Shown here one piece after another: positions 13,837 to 20,715 of a DNA stretch of 20,715 nucleotides. This stretch comes from DASVAL01 sp035649575 (GTDB taxonomy: Bacteria > Planctomycetota > UBA1135 > UBA2386): the NCBI GenBank assembly GCA_035649575.1, contig DASRJH010000242.1:1-20715 (forward strand), in the 5' to 3' direction. The notes under the pieces were generated by a model. The model had not been told where the DNA came from. It saw only the letters and a program-made list of their open reading frames with translations, and did no database searches. Every line of letters begins with the position of its first letter. Within the stretch, counting starts at the first letter, position 1. The position numbers were made by a program, and so were the translations under genes.

Positions 13837-14310
13837 CTACTCGGCTGGGCACCCCTCGTCCTCGAGCAGGTCGCTGCCGTTCGCGGCGGCGACGGCGAGT
13901 TCATCGCAGCGTTCGTTCTCGACGTTGCCCGTGTGCCCGCGAACCCAGTGCCACTCGATCGTGTGAGGTTCCATGGCGCGCAGCAGGCGCTGCCACAGGT
14001 CCTGGTTCTTGACGGGCTCCTTGCTCGCGGTGCGCCACCCGCGCTTCTGCCAGCCGTCGAGCCAACCCTTCGTCAGCGCGTGCACGAGGTACTGCGAGTC
14101 GGACCACATGTCGACCTTGCACGGCTGCTTCAGCGCCTCGAGCCCGACGATCGCGCCGAGCAGCTCCATGCGGTTGTTCGTCGTGCGGCGGAAGCCCGCG
14201 GACAGCTCCTTGCGATGCGTCCCGAACAGCAGCACGGTGCCATACCCACCGGGCCCCGGGTTGCCGAGGCAGGCGCCATCGCTGTAGATCGTCACGGACT
14301 TCGCCGGCAT
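13837..14310 (-). CDS. rnhA: Ribonuclease HI
   Basis: The 157-aa cytosolic enzyme degrades the RNA strand of RNA-DNA hybrids (R-loops, primers). All catalytic residues are visible: Asp11 in YSDGACLGNPGPGG, Glu49 in NNRMELLGAI, Asp71 in WSDSQYL, His126 in VRGHTG, and Asp136 in NERCDELA. The basic handle region around 81-104 (KGWLDGWQKRGWRTASKEPVK) fits E. coli-type RNase HI. The length matches the family (about 155). It lies 48 bp downstream of acpH in the same direction and is probably co-transcribed with it. Together with the type 2-like gene at 10361, the window carries members of both RNase H types. Confidence 0.96.
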   Translation of the reverse strand: MPAKSVTIYSDGACLGNPGPGGYGTVLLFGTHRKELSAGFRRTTNNRMELLGAIVGLEALKQPCKVDMWSDSQYLVHALTKGWLDGWQKRGWRTASKEPVKNQDLWQRLLRAMEPHTIEWHWVRGHTGNVENERCDELAVAAANGSDLLEDEGCPAE

Positions 14311-14358
14311 GGAACCAGCATGACAAAGGCGCGCGCTCGCGACAACCTTCGCTTCGCT

Positions 14359-14961
14359 TCACTGCGCTTCTGAACCGAACGGCTCGTGCAGCGTCGCCGC
14401 GAAGGTCTCGAGCTCGGGCCAGAACGCCGCGAAGTCGCGGCCCAGCTCGTCGTAGTGCGCGCGCAACTGTGCGGCCCCCTGGCCGAGCGGCGTCGTGCGC
14501 TGGACGCGGTTCGCCATGCGCTGCAACACCGCGTCGATTCCGCCGACGTGGGCATACGAGACCAGCCATGCATGCTGTCGCATCCACGGCGTGATCTGCT
14601 GCAGGCGCCAGGGCAGCAGCGGCGCGTGTGCATCGAGCAGCGAGTGCACCATCGCCGCGAACTCGGCCAACGTGCCGCCGTCACCGTGCACCCGCCAATC
14701 GCGCGCGAGGAAGTGATCGTAGAAGACGTCGATCAAGACACCCGAGAACCGGCCGAAGCCCGGATCGAGCCGGTCGCGGCTCCGGCGCACGAGCCGGTGC
14801 GCGTCCGCGAAGTGGTCGATCGCACGGTGCTGCGCGATGCCGCGCTGCAGCTCGGGATGCAGCGAGCCGAGGTCGACGCCGCGCACGAAGTCGCCGCAGA
14901 GGTTGCCGAGCCGCAACAACGGGGCTCTCGGAGCCAGGCGCAGATGAGCGAGCCAGTTCAT
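14359..14961 (-). CDS. acpH: Acyl carrier protein phosphodiesterase
   Basis: The 200-aa protein matches AcpH, which removes the 4'-phosphopantetheine group from holo-ACP, giving apo-ACP. Family blocks in order are MNWLAHLRLA (1-10), GNLCGDFVRG (19-28, with the conserved Asp24), GIAQHRAIDHFAD (41-53), LIDVFYDHFLARDW (76-89), and MANR with an AHYDEL block toward the end. E. coli AcpH is 193 aa and shares this order. The start ATG at 14961 gives the standard N-terminus. It is divergent from valS, with 91 bp between the start codons, and leads into rnhA. With the FabZ-type gene, it is the second ACP-related function in the window. Confidence 0.9.
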   Translation of the reverse strand: MNWLAHLRLAPRAPLLRLGNLCGDFVRGVDLGSLHPELQRGIAQHRAIDHFADAHRLVRRSRDRLDPGFGRFSGVLIDVFYDHFLARDWRVHGDGGTLAEFAAMVHSLLDAHAPLLPWRLQQITPWMRQHAWLVSYAHVGGIDAVLQRMANRVQRTTPLGQGAAQLRAHYDELGRDFAAFWPELETFAATLHEPFGSEAQ

Positions 14962-15052
14962 CGTTTCGGTTGCCGCGTCATGCTACGGGCCGGCGGCGCG
15001 ACCGGCTCGGTGCGTGCGCGGGACCTGACGAGCACCTAGACTCCTCGCCCCG
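14962..15052. promoter_or_regulatory. Divergent acpH/valS intergenic region
   Basis: Ninety-one bases separate the two start codons and must hold promoters in both directions. TAGACT (15037-15042) is a possible -10 element, ending ten bases before the valS ATG, which would give a very short leader. No Shine-Dalgarno and no convincing -35 were seen, and there is no T-box-like leader. Confidence 0.3.
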
Positions 15053-18000
15053 ATGAGCACCGAACTGCCCACGAAATACGACCCGCAGACGCTCGAGCCG
15101 CTGGTGAGCAAGCGCTGGCTCGCGAGCAAGGCGTTCGCCGCCGGCCCCGACGGCCGCGAGAACCGCTACGTCGTCATGATGCCGCTGCCGAACGTCACGG
15201 GCGCCCTGCACATGGGCCACGCGATGGACAACGTGATGCAGGACCTGCTCGTGCGCTGGCACCGCATGCAGGGCGACAACACGCTGTGGCAGGCCGGCAC
15301 CGACCACGCCGGCATCGCCACGCAGGCCGTGGTCGAGAAGCGCCTCAAGGAGCTCGAGGGCAAGACGCGGCACGACGTCGGCCGCGACGGACTCGTGCAG
15401 CGCATCCACGACTGGGCCGCGCAGAGCAAGAAGCGCATCGGCGCGCAGCAGCAGGCCATGGGCTGCTCGTGCGACTGGGACCGCGCGCGCTTCACGATGG
15501 ACGACGTCTGCGCGCGCGCCGTGAGGCACACGTTCTTCGCGATGTTCAAGGACGGCCTGATCTTCCGCGGCAACCGGCTCGTCAACTGGGACTGCGCGCT
15601 GCAGACCGCCGTCGCCGACGACGAGCTCTACAAGGAGACGGTGCAGGGAAAGTTCTACCACCTGCGCTACCCCGTGCTCGACGCGGTGCCGGGCGAGCCG
15701 GCGCACGTGCTCGTCGCGACGACGCGGCCCGAGACGATGCTCGGCGACACGGCCGTTGCCGTGCCCCCTGATCCGGCGCGTGCGATGCGAGCTGCGATCG
15801 CGGCCCAACGCGAGAAGCTGGCTGCAGCGCCGGACAAGGAGCGCGAATCGGCGCAGCAGGAGCTCGACCGGCTGCTGGCCCGCGAACGCGATGTGCTGCC
15901 GCTGCTGGTGCGAATCGCCGCGATGGCCAGAGCGGGGCGCAAGGTCGTGCTGCCGCTGCTGAGGCGCCCGATCCCGCTGATCCTCGACGACTGGGCCGAC
16001 CCGACGCTCGGCACCGGCTGCGTGAAGGTCACGCCCGCGCACGACCCGAACGACTACCAGGTCTGGCAACGCCACCCCGAGATCGGCGCGATCAACGTGC
16101 TGAACACCGACGGCACGATCAACGAGCTCGGCGGCCCCTACTGCGGCCAGGACCGTTTCAAGGCGCGCGGCAACGTGATGGCGGACCTCGAGAAGCTCGG
16201 TCTCGTCGAGCGCATCGAGGACCGCGCGATCGACATCGACCACAGCGACCGCAGCAAGACGATCGTCGAGCCGTTCCTGAGCAAGCAGTGGTTCGTGCGC
16301 ATGGCCGACGTCGAGGGCGGCGTCGTGATGGGGCGCGGCACCGCGAAGGAGTTCCGCCGGCCCGGTCTCGCGCAAGCGGCGCTGGACGCCGCGGCCGGCA
16401 CGCTGCCGCCGTTGCGCGACGGCACGCCTCGTCAGAGGGTGCGGTTCCATCCGGACGAGGAGCGCTACCGCAAGATGTACGACCAGTGGCTCGTCGAGAA
16501 GCGCGACTGGTGCATCAGCCGCCAGCTCTGGTGGGGTCACCGCATTCCGGTCTGGCGCGGCGAGATGCCGGTCCCACACCTGCTGCGGTCGCAGCCGATC
16601 CTCGCCGGCTGGTTGCAGCGCGACGACGCGTGCGCCTGGATCCTGCTCCCCGACGGCACGCGGCTCCAGCCGCAGCAGGCGTTCGCGCAGCTGCAGGGTC
16701 CGAAGGCTCCTGCGAGCGTCGAGGTGCAGATCTGTTTCCGCGACCCGCAGAGCGACGACGCGGTCGGTCCGGCGTTCCAGAGTGCGAACCTGCGGCCCGA
16801 CCCCGACGTGCTCGACACGTGGTTCAGCTCGGCGCTGTGGCCACACAGCACGCTCGGCTGGCCCGACCCGGCGACGGCGCGCGTCGACGCGGGTCAGACC
16901 AGCCTCGCGGCGAGCCCGGGAAAGGCCGACGCGCTGAGCTACTACTACCCGGGTTCGTGCCTCGCCACGGGCCGCGACATCATCACGCTGTGGGTCGCGC
17001 GCATGGTGATGTCGGGTCTCTACAACCTCGGCGACGTGCCGTTCGCGAACGTGTTCCTGCATGCGACGATCCTCGACGGCAAGGGCGAACGCATGTCGAA
17101 GAGCAAGGGCAACGGCATCGACCCGCTCGACATCATCGGCCGCTACGGCGCCGACGCGCTGCGCTACGTGATCTGCGAGCTGCAGACCGGCACGCAGGAC
17201 GTGCGGCTGCCCGTGCAGGCGATCTCGCCGTTCACGAAGCCCGGCGAGCCCGAACAGCTGATCGACCTGGCCACGGCGAAACCTGGCCCCTACATGGGCA
17301 CCTTCGTCGATCCGGTGACGAAGCAGGTCGTCGACATGGTCGGCCAGTACGCGGCCCAGGGCATCAAGCCGGCCGTGGCGACGAGCGACCGCTTCGTCGT
17401 CGGCGCCAACTTCTGCAACAAGCTGTTCAACGCGGCGCGCTTCGCGTTCCTGAACCTCGAGGGCACCTCGTTCCACGCGCTCGCCATCGCGACGCTGCCG
17501 ATCGAGGACCGCTGGATCCTGTCGCGCTTGCAGAACGCGATCGAGACCGTGCAGAAGAGCCTCGCCGCCTACAACCCTTCGGCCGCGCTCGCCGCGGCGC
17601 GCGACTTCTTCTGGAACGAGCTCTGCGACTGGTATCTCGAGATGCTGAAGCCGCGCTTCAAGGAAGGCGCCGATGCCGCGTCTGCGGCGACCGCGAAGCA
17701 AGTGCTCGCGGCCGTGCTCGACCAGACGCTGCGCCTGTTGCACCCGTTCGTGCCGTTCCTGACCGAGACGCTGTGGGCGACGCTCTGCGAGCTCGCGCCG
17801 GCCCGCGGCATCGACCGCGAGCTCGCGCCGAGCGCCCAGCTCGTGCATGCGCAGTGGCCGAGCGGCAACGCAGCATGGCGCAACGCCGATGTCGAGCAGC
17901 AGATCGCGACCATGCAGCAGTGGTGTGTCCTGCTGCGCGAGGCTCGCGCGCGCCATCAGGTGCCACCGCGCAACCGCCTCGCTTTGCGGTTCCAGGCCGA

Positions 18001-18355
18001 GGGTGATCCGGCGAAGGTGCTGCACGCGGTCAGCGCGCTGCTGTCCCACATGTCCGGCTTGTCCGAGGTCACGATCGGCGGCAACGTGCAGCGCACCGCC
18101 GATGCGGCGACCGTCGTGCACGGCCACAGCAAGGCGTTCCTGCTCGGCGTCGTCGACCTCGCCAAGGAGAAGGCGAAGCTCGAACAGCAGGTCGAGAAGC
18201 TGTGCGGCCAGATCGGCAGCATCGAGAGGAAGCTCGGCAACGAGGGTTTCGCCGCGAAGGCCCCGCCCCAGGTGATCCAGAAGGAGCGCGCCAACCTCGA
18301 AGGTCTGCGGCAGCAGCTCGCGGGCGTCGAACAGAGCCTGAAGGATCTCGGGTAG
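15053..18355 (+). CDS. valS: Valyl-tRNA synthetase, long form
   Basis: The enzyme charges tRNA-Val with valine and edits threonine. PLPNVTGALHMGH (44-56) contains the HIGH signature as HMGH, and ERMSKSKGNGIDP has RMSKS at 680-684. The editing domain shows TTRPETMLGDTAVAV and GTGCVKVTPAHDPND. RDWCISRQLWWGHRIP and DVLDTWFSSALWP are class I ValS blocks. The C-terminus ends in the usual coiled-coil tRNA arm (KEKAKLEQQVEKL onward). At 1100 aa it exceeds the usual 880-950. Extra segments appear in the editing domain (about 238-294, charged and helical, where about 12 residues are usual), around 560-650 in the catalytic region, and at about 725-785 before FCNKLFN. The stop faces the stop of the next gene with one base between. 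Confidence 0.97.
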   Translation: MSTELPTKYDPQTLEPLVSKRWLASKAFAAGPDGRENRYVVMMPLPNVTGALHMGHAMDNVMQDLLVRWHRMQGDNTLWQAGTDHAGIATQAVVEKRLKELEGKTRHDVGRDGLVQRIHDWAAQSKKRIGAQQQAMGCSCDWDRARFTMDDVCARAVRHTFFAMFKDGLIFRGNRLVNWDCALQTAVADDELYKETVQGKFYHLRYPVLDAVPGEPAHVLVATTRPETMLGDTAVAVPPDPARAMRAAIAAQREKLAAAPDKERESAQQELDRLLARERDVLPLLVRIAAMARAGRKVVLPLLRRPIPLILDDWADPTLGTGCVKVTPAHDPNDYQVWQRHPEIGAINVLNTDGTINELGGPYCGQDRFKARGNVMADLEKLGLVERIEDRAIDIDHSDRSKTIVEPFLSKQWFVRMADVEGGVVMGRGTAKEFRRPGLAQAALDAAAGTLPPLRDGTPRQRVRFHPDEERYRKMYDQWLVEKRDWCISRQLWWGHRIPVWRGEMPVPHLLRSQPILAGWLQRDDACAWILLPDGTRLQPQQAFAQLQGPKAPASVEVQICFRDPQSDDAVGPAFQSANLRPDPDVLDTWFSSALWPHSTLGWPDPATARVDAGQTSLAASPGKADALSYYYPGSCLATGRDIITLWVARMVMSGLYNLGDVPFANVFLHATILDGKGERMSKSKGNGIDPLDIIGRYGADALRYVICELQTGTQDVRLPVQAISPFTKPGEPEQLIDLATAKPGPYMGTFVDPVTKQVVDMVGQYAAQGIKPAVATSDRFVVGANFCNKLFNAARFAFLNLEGTSFHALAIATLPIEDRWILSRLQNAIETVQKSLAAYNPSAALAAARDFFWNELCDWYLEMLKPRFKEGADAASAATAKQVLAAVLDQTLRLLHPFVPFLTETLWATLCELAPARGIDRELAPSAQLVHAQWPSGNAAWRNADVEQQIATMQQWCVLLREARARHQVPPRNRLALRFQAEGDPAKVLHAVSALLSHMSGLSEVTIGGNVQRTADAATVVHGHSKAFLLGVVDLAKEKAKLEQQVEKLCGQIGSIERKLGNEGFAAKAPPQVIQKERANLEGLRQQLAGVEQSLKDLG

Positions 18356-18356
18356 C

Positions 18357-18662
18357 TCAGCACGACTGCGCGTGCGTTTGCCGCGGTTGGTACCACACCG
18401 TGTCCTCGGGCAATTCGGCTCGCTGGTTGGCGGAATCGAAGTCGTAGTTCGCGCCAGCGAGGATCATCGGTTGCATCTCGACCGGCCAGAGGAGTTCGGT
18501 GATGCGCTCGGACACGCCGAGGAGCGCTTCTGCCGGGACGTCGAACGCGTTCACGGACGTGATCGGCCCTAGGTCGCAGTCGTGGTCGGGGAAGATGGCG
18601 ACAGGATAGGGAAAGTCGTCCTCTTCGAGCAGGTCAAGAATCTTCCGGATGTCGGTCTTCAT
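18357..18662 (-). CDS. Small acidic protein of unknown function
   Basis: The 101-aa protein is not recognised. It opens with a charged helix, MKTDIRKILDLLEEDDFP, then a segment rich in Asp and Pro (FPDHDCDLGPITSVNAFDVP), a hydrophobic-amphipathic middle (LLGVSERITELLWPVEM) and a polar tail ending in Cys. There is no signal peptide or membrane segment. ATG at 18662 is chosen because GGAGG lies four bases upstream; an in-frame start at 18713 would add 17 residues without ribosome-site support. It converges on valS with one base between the stops and is divergent from the kinase gene. Confidence 0.65.
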   Translation of the reverse strand: MKTDIRKILDLLEEDDFPYPVAIFPDHDCDLGPITSVNAFDVPAEALLGVSERITELLWPVEMQPMILAGANYDFDSANQRAELPEDTVWYQPRQTHAQSC

Positions 18663-18855
18663 GATGCCTCCGTGATGCCCAGTTCGCGAGTCAGTGTAGC
18701 TCGGGTGCGCCATGCGGCGATGGCGTCTGGTGTGGATCTCATGCGTGCCAGTGGGACACGGGGGGCAAGCGCGCTGGCCGATGACGCAACTGCCCAGCCG
18801 CGACTCGGAAGGGGCGCAGCGAGCGCCGATCCGTTAGCCTGCCGGCGCGTTCCAC
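18663..18855. promoter_or_regulatory. Divergent region between the 101-aa gene and the kinase
   Basis: The 193-bp gap separates two divergent genes. TAGCCT (18835-18840) lies 15 bases before the kinase ATG and resembles the TAGNNT element seen before valS and fabZ. No clear -35 element, operator palindrome or terminator is visible. Confidence 0.3.
18667..18671 (-). promoter_or_regulatory. Ribosome binding site of the 101-aa gene
   Basis: The minus strand reads GGAGG, then CATC, then ATG at 18662. It decides between this start and the upstream in-frame start at 18713. Confidence 0.55.
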
Positions 18856-20715
18856 ATGCCACCGCAGCAACCAGCCCCGGGGTCACCGGGCGAACCAGGT
18901 CGCCAGTTCGGGCACTACGAGCTGCTCAAGGAACTCGGCCGCGGCGCGCAGGGTGTCGTGCACCTGGCCGAAGACACGAGGTTGCGCCGGCAGGTCGCGC
19001 TCAAGATGTTGACGACCGTCGGCGCGCGTTCGGCGGAGGCGCGTTCGCGGTTCCAGAAGGAAGCCGCGATGACTTCGAAGATCCAGCATCCGGGCATCTG
19101 CGGCGTCTACGAAGTCGGCGAGGTCGACGGCGTGCCGTTCATCGCGATGCAGTTCGTGCGCGGTGTGACGCTCGCGGACCTGCTCGTGCAATCGCGCGGC
19201 GAACAGGACAAACCCAAGTCGACGGACACGATCTCGTTCCGTGGCACGACCACCAAGGGCGAGCTGCAGGATCTCATGCGCCTCATCGAGCGCGCCGCGC
19301 GGGCACTGCACCAAGCACACGAGGTCGGTCTCGTGCACCGCGACATCAAGCCCGCCAACATCATGGTGACTCCCGACGGCGACCCCGTGCTGCTCGACTT
19401 CGGCCTCGCGCGCGATGTCGGCAGCGAAGGGGCGGGGCTCACGCAATCGGGCCAGATCATGGGCACGCCGGCCTACCTCGCGCCCGAGCAGATAGTCGCG
19501 GAACGCGGCGGCGTCGACCGCCGCGCCGATGTCTACGCGCTCGGCGTGACGCTGTTCGAGTGCCTGACGATGAAGCGGCCCTACGACGCGCCGAGCTGGG
19601 ACCAGCTGTTCCACAAGATCCTGGCCGGCAGCCTCAGCAACTGCCGCAAGCTGAACCCGCGCATCCCCCACGACCTGCGCACCGTGATCGAGGTCGCGAT
19701 GGACCGCGAGCCCGCGAAGCGCTACGCGACCGCGGAGCAGTTCGCCGACGACCTGCGGCGCGTGCGCTCGTTCGAGCCGATCAAGGCGCGGGCCGCGGGA
19801 CCGCTACAGCGCGTCGTCAAGTGGTCGCGCCGTCACCCGGGCCGCGCGGCCAGCCTGCTGAGCGGCGTGCTCGCAGTCGTGCTCGGTGGCGGCGCCTTGC
19901 TGCTCGCGGAGTGGAACCGGCGTGCGGCCGTCGAGGACAACCTGCAGCTGGCCGACCGGAAGCGGGCCACCGAGGACTTCGATGCTGCACTGGCCGCGGT
20001 GGCGCGTGCGCTCGAACGCGATCCGGAGTCGTTGCGCGCGCGAGAGCTCAAGACGAGGGTCGAGCAGGAACGGGCGACGGCAGCCAACGACGCAAGGCGC
20101 CAGCAGGCGTCCGCGGCCGCGGAAGCCGCCCGCGTCGAGTCGCGAGCTGCGCAGGCGACCTACACGCAACTCCAGGAACGGATCGATCAGGAGCGGCGCG
20201 AGATTGCGGCCACGCGGCCCAAGGCCTTCGACACGTATGCCGAGGCAACGGAGCGTGCGGCGCTGGCCGCGCGCGAGCGCAGGCTGCGCGGCATGGAGCA
20301 GGAATCGCTGCAGCTGCTGATCCGGGCCCAGGAGGCACTCGACCGCGCAGCGCGTCTCGAGCAGGAATGGGGCGGCCCGAGCGCCGTCACCGAGGCCGAG
20401 CGCGCGAGCTTCTTCCTGAGCCGCTGGCGCGAGGCCACCGCGCGTGCCGACGGCGCCGCGGCGGCCGCGTTCCGCGCGGCAGTCGAGTATCACGACACCG
20501 GGGGAAAACACCGCAGCGAACTGCTCGGCCGCGGCAATTTGCAGATCGACGTCGAACCACGGACCGCCTCGGTGCACCTGTTCCGCTACGAGAGCTACGA
20601 GACCGTGCGCACCGACGACGTGATCCCGCGGCTCGTGCCGGTGCCGACGCGCGGCGTCGGCCGTGCTCGCGAGGGTGGTTACGCGCACGGCTTCGTACCG
20701 GGTGATTCGTGTCTC
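18856..20715 (+). CDS. Transmembrane Ser/Thr protein kinase, open at the right edge
   Basis: The frame runs 620 codons without a stop to the window end, so the 3' part is missing. A Hanks-type kinase domain spans about 20-305: GRGAQG (28-33), VALK with Lys50, HRDIKPAN (161-168) with catalytic Asp163, DFG (181-183) and APE (209-211). A linker leads to one membrane helix (about 333-351). Outside follow a short TPR-like segment (370-390, ATEDFDAALAAVARALERDP), a long Ala/Glu/Arg coiled coil (about 400-480), and from about 555 a beta segment (LQIDVEPRTASVHLFRYE) reminiscent of the PEGA-like domain of planctomycete kinases, which often continues into further sensor domains. An in-frame TAG at 18835 rules out earlier starts, so ATG 18856 is the first possible. 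No Shine-Dalgarno is seen. Confidence 0.92.
   Translation, partial: MPPQQPAPGSPGEPGRQFGHYELLKELGRGAQGVVHLAEDTRLRRQVALKMLTTVGARSAEARSRFQKEAAMTSKIQHPGICGVYEVGEVDGVPFIAMQFVRGVTLADLLVQSRGEQDKPKSTDTISFRGTTTKGELQDLMRLIERAARALHQAHEVGLVHRDIKPANIMVTPDGDPVLLDFGLARDVGSEGAGLTQSGQIMGTPAYLAPEQIVAERGGVDRRADVYALGVTLFECLTMKRPYDAPSWDQLFHKILAGSLSNCRKLNPRIPHDLRTVIEVAMDREPAKRYATAEQFADDLRRVRSFEPIKARAAGPLQRVVKWSRRHPGRAASLLSGVLAVVLGGGALLLAEWNRRAAVEDNLQLADRKRATEDFDAALAAVARALERDPESLRARELKTRVEQERATAANDARRQQASAAAEAARVESRAAQATYTQLQERIDQERREIAATRPKAFDTYAEATERAALAARERRLRGMEQESLQLLIRAQEALDRAARLEQEWGGPSAVTEAERASFFLSRWREATARADGAAAAAFRAAVEYHDTGGKHRSELLGRGNLQIDVEPRTASVHLFRYESYETVRTDDVIPRLVPVPTRGVGRAREGGYAHGFVPGDSCL

Noticed and set aside
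14978..18127. A 1049-codon minus-strand frame opposite valS
   Set aside because: valS has all its signature motifs on the plus strand; the antisense frame is a high-GC shadow without family features.
18582..20705. A plus-strand 707-codon frame across the kinase region
   Set aside because: It is out of frame with the kinase motifs. The correct frame starts at 18856 and stays open to the window end with all Hanks-kinase motifs.

Overview
The window is high-GC bacterial DNA, most likely from the Planctomycetota. The indicators are: a transmembrane Ser/Thr kinase of the planctomycete architecture; a secreted 14-repeat RCC1-type propeller protein with a C-terminal beta domain that I associate with planctomycete secretomes; a Kdo-8-phosphate synthase, implying a Gram-negative-type envelope; an oversized ValS; and many long spurious antisense frames typical of high GC. 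The assignment rests on family recognition, not on a search.

Layout. Positions 1-770 hold no supportable gene but several repeat structures, including a 106-bp imperfect palindrome flanked by 9-bp direct repeats. A plus-strand run follows: a diacylglycerol-kinase-family lipid kinase, kdsA, a membrane-anchored protein with Ig/carboxypeptidase-regulatory-like beta domains, a FabZ-type dehydratase, and two GT-C polytopic glycosyltransferases (TMTC-like and PMT_2/ArnT-like). Together these suggest envelope lipid and sugar work. Next comes a minus-strand trio (10256 down to 8300): a degenerate response-regulator receiver, a Pus10-type pseudouridine synthase, and a DUF4279-like protein whose start overlaps the pus10 stop. 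A divergent RNase HII-like gene reads rightward from about 10361. Another minus-strand group follows: acpH, rnhA and the RCC1-repeat gene. The right part holds valS (+), a 101-aa protein of unknown function (-), and a Ser/Thr kinase (+) that is open at the right edge.

The most unusual content is the short, THUMP-less Pus10 homolog. Pus10 is classically archaeal and eukaryotic, and this copy carries a DnaJ-like CxxCxGxG zinc motif and is translationally coupled to a DUF4279-like protein. Next in interest are the MITE-like palindrome at 585-710, an RNase HII-like protein with GLG in place of the GRG/GKG junction-sensing motif, and a pseudo-receiver lacking both the phospho-acceptor Asp and the conserved Lys. 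No tRNA, rRNA, CRISPR array, integrase or transposase gene was seen.
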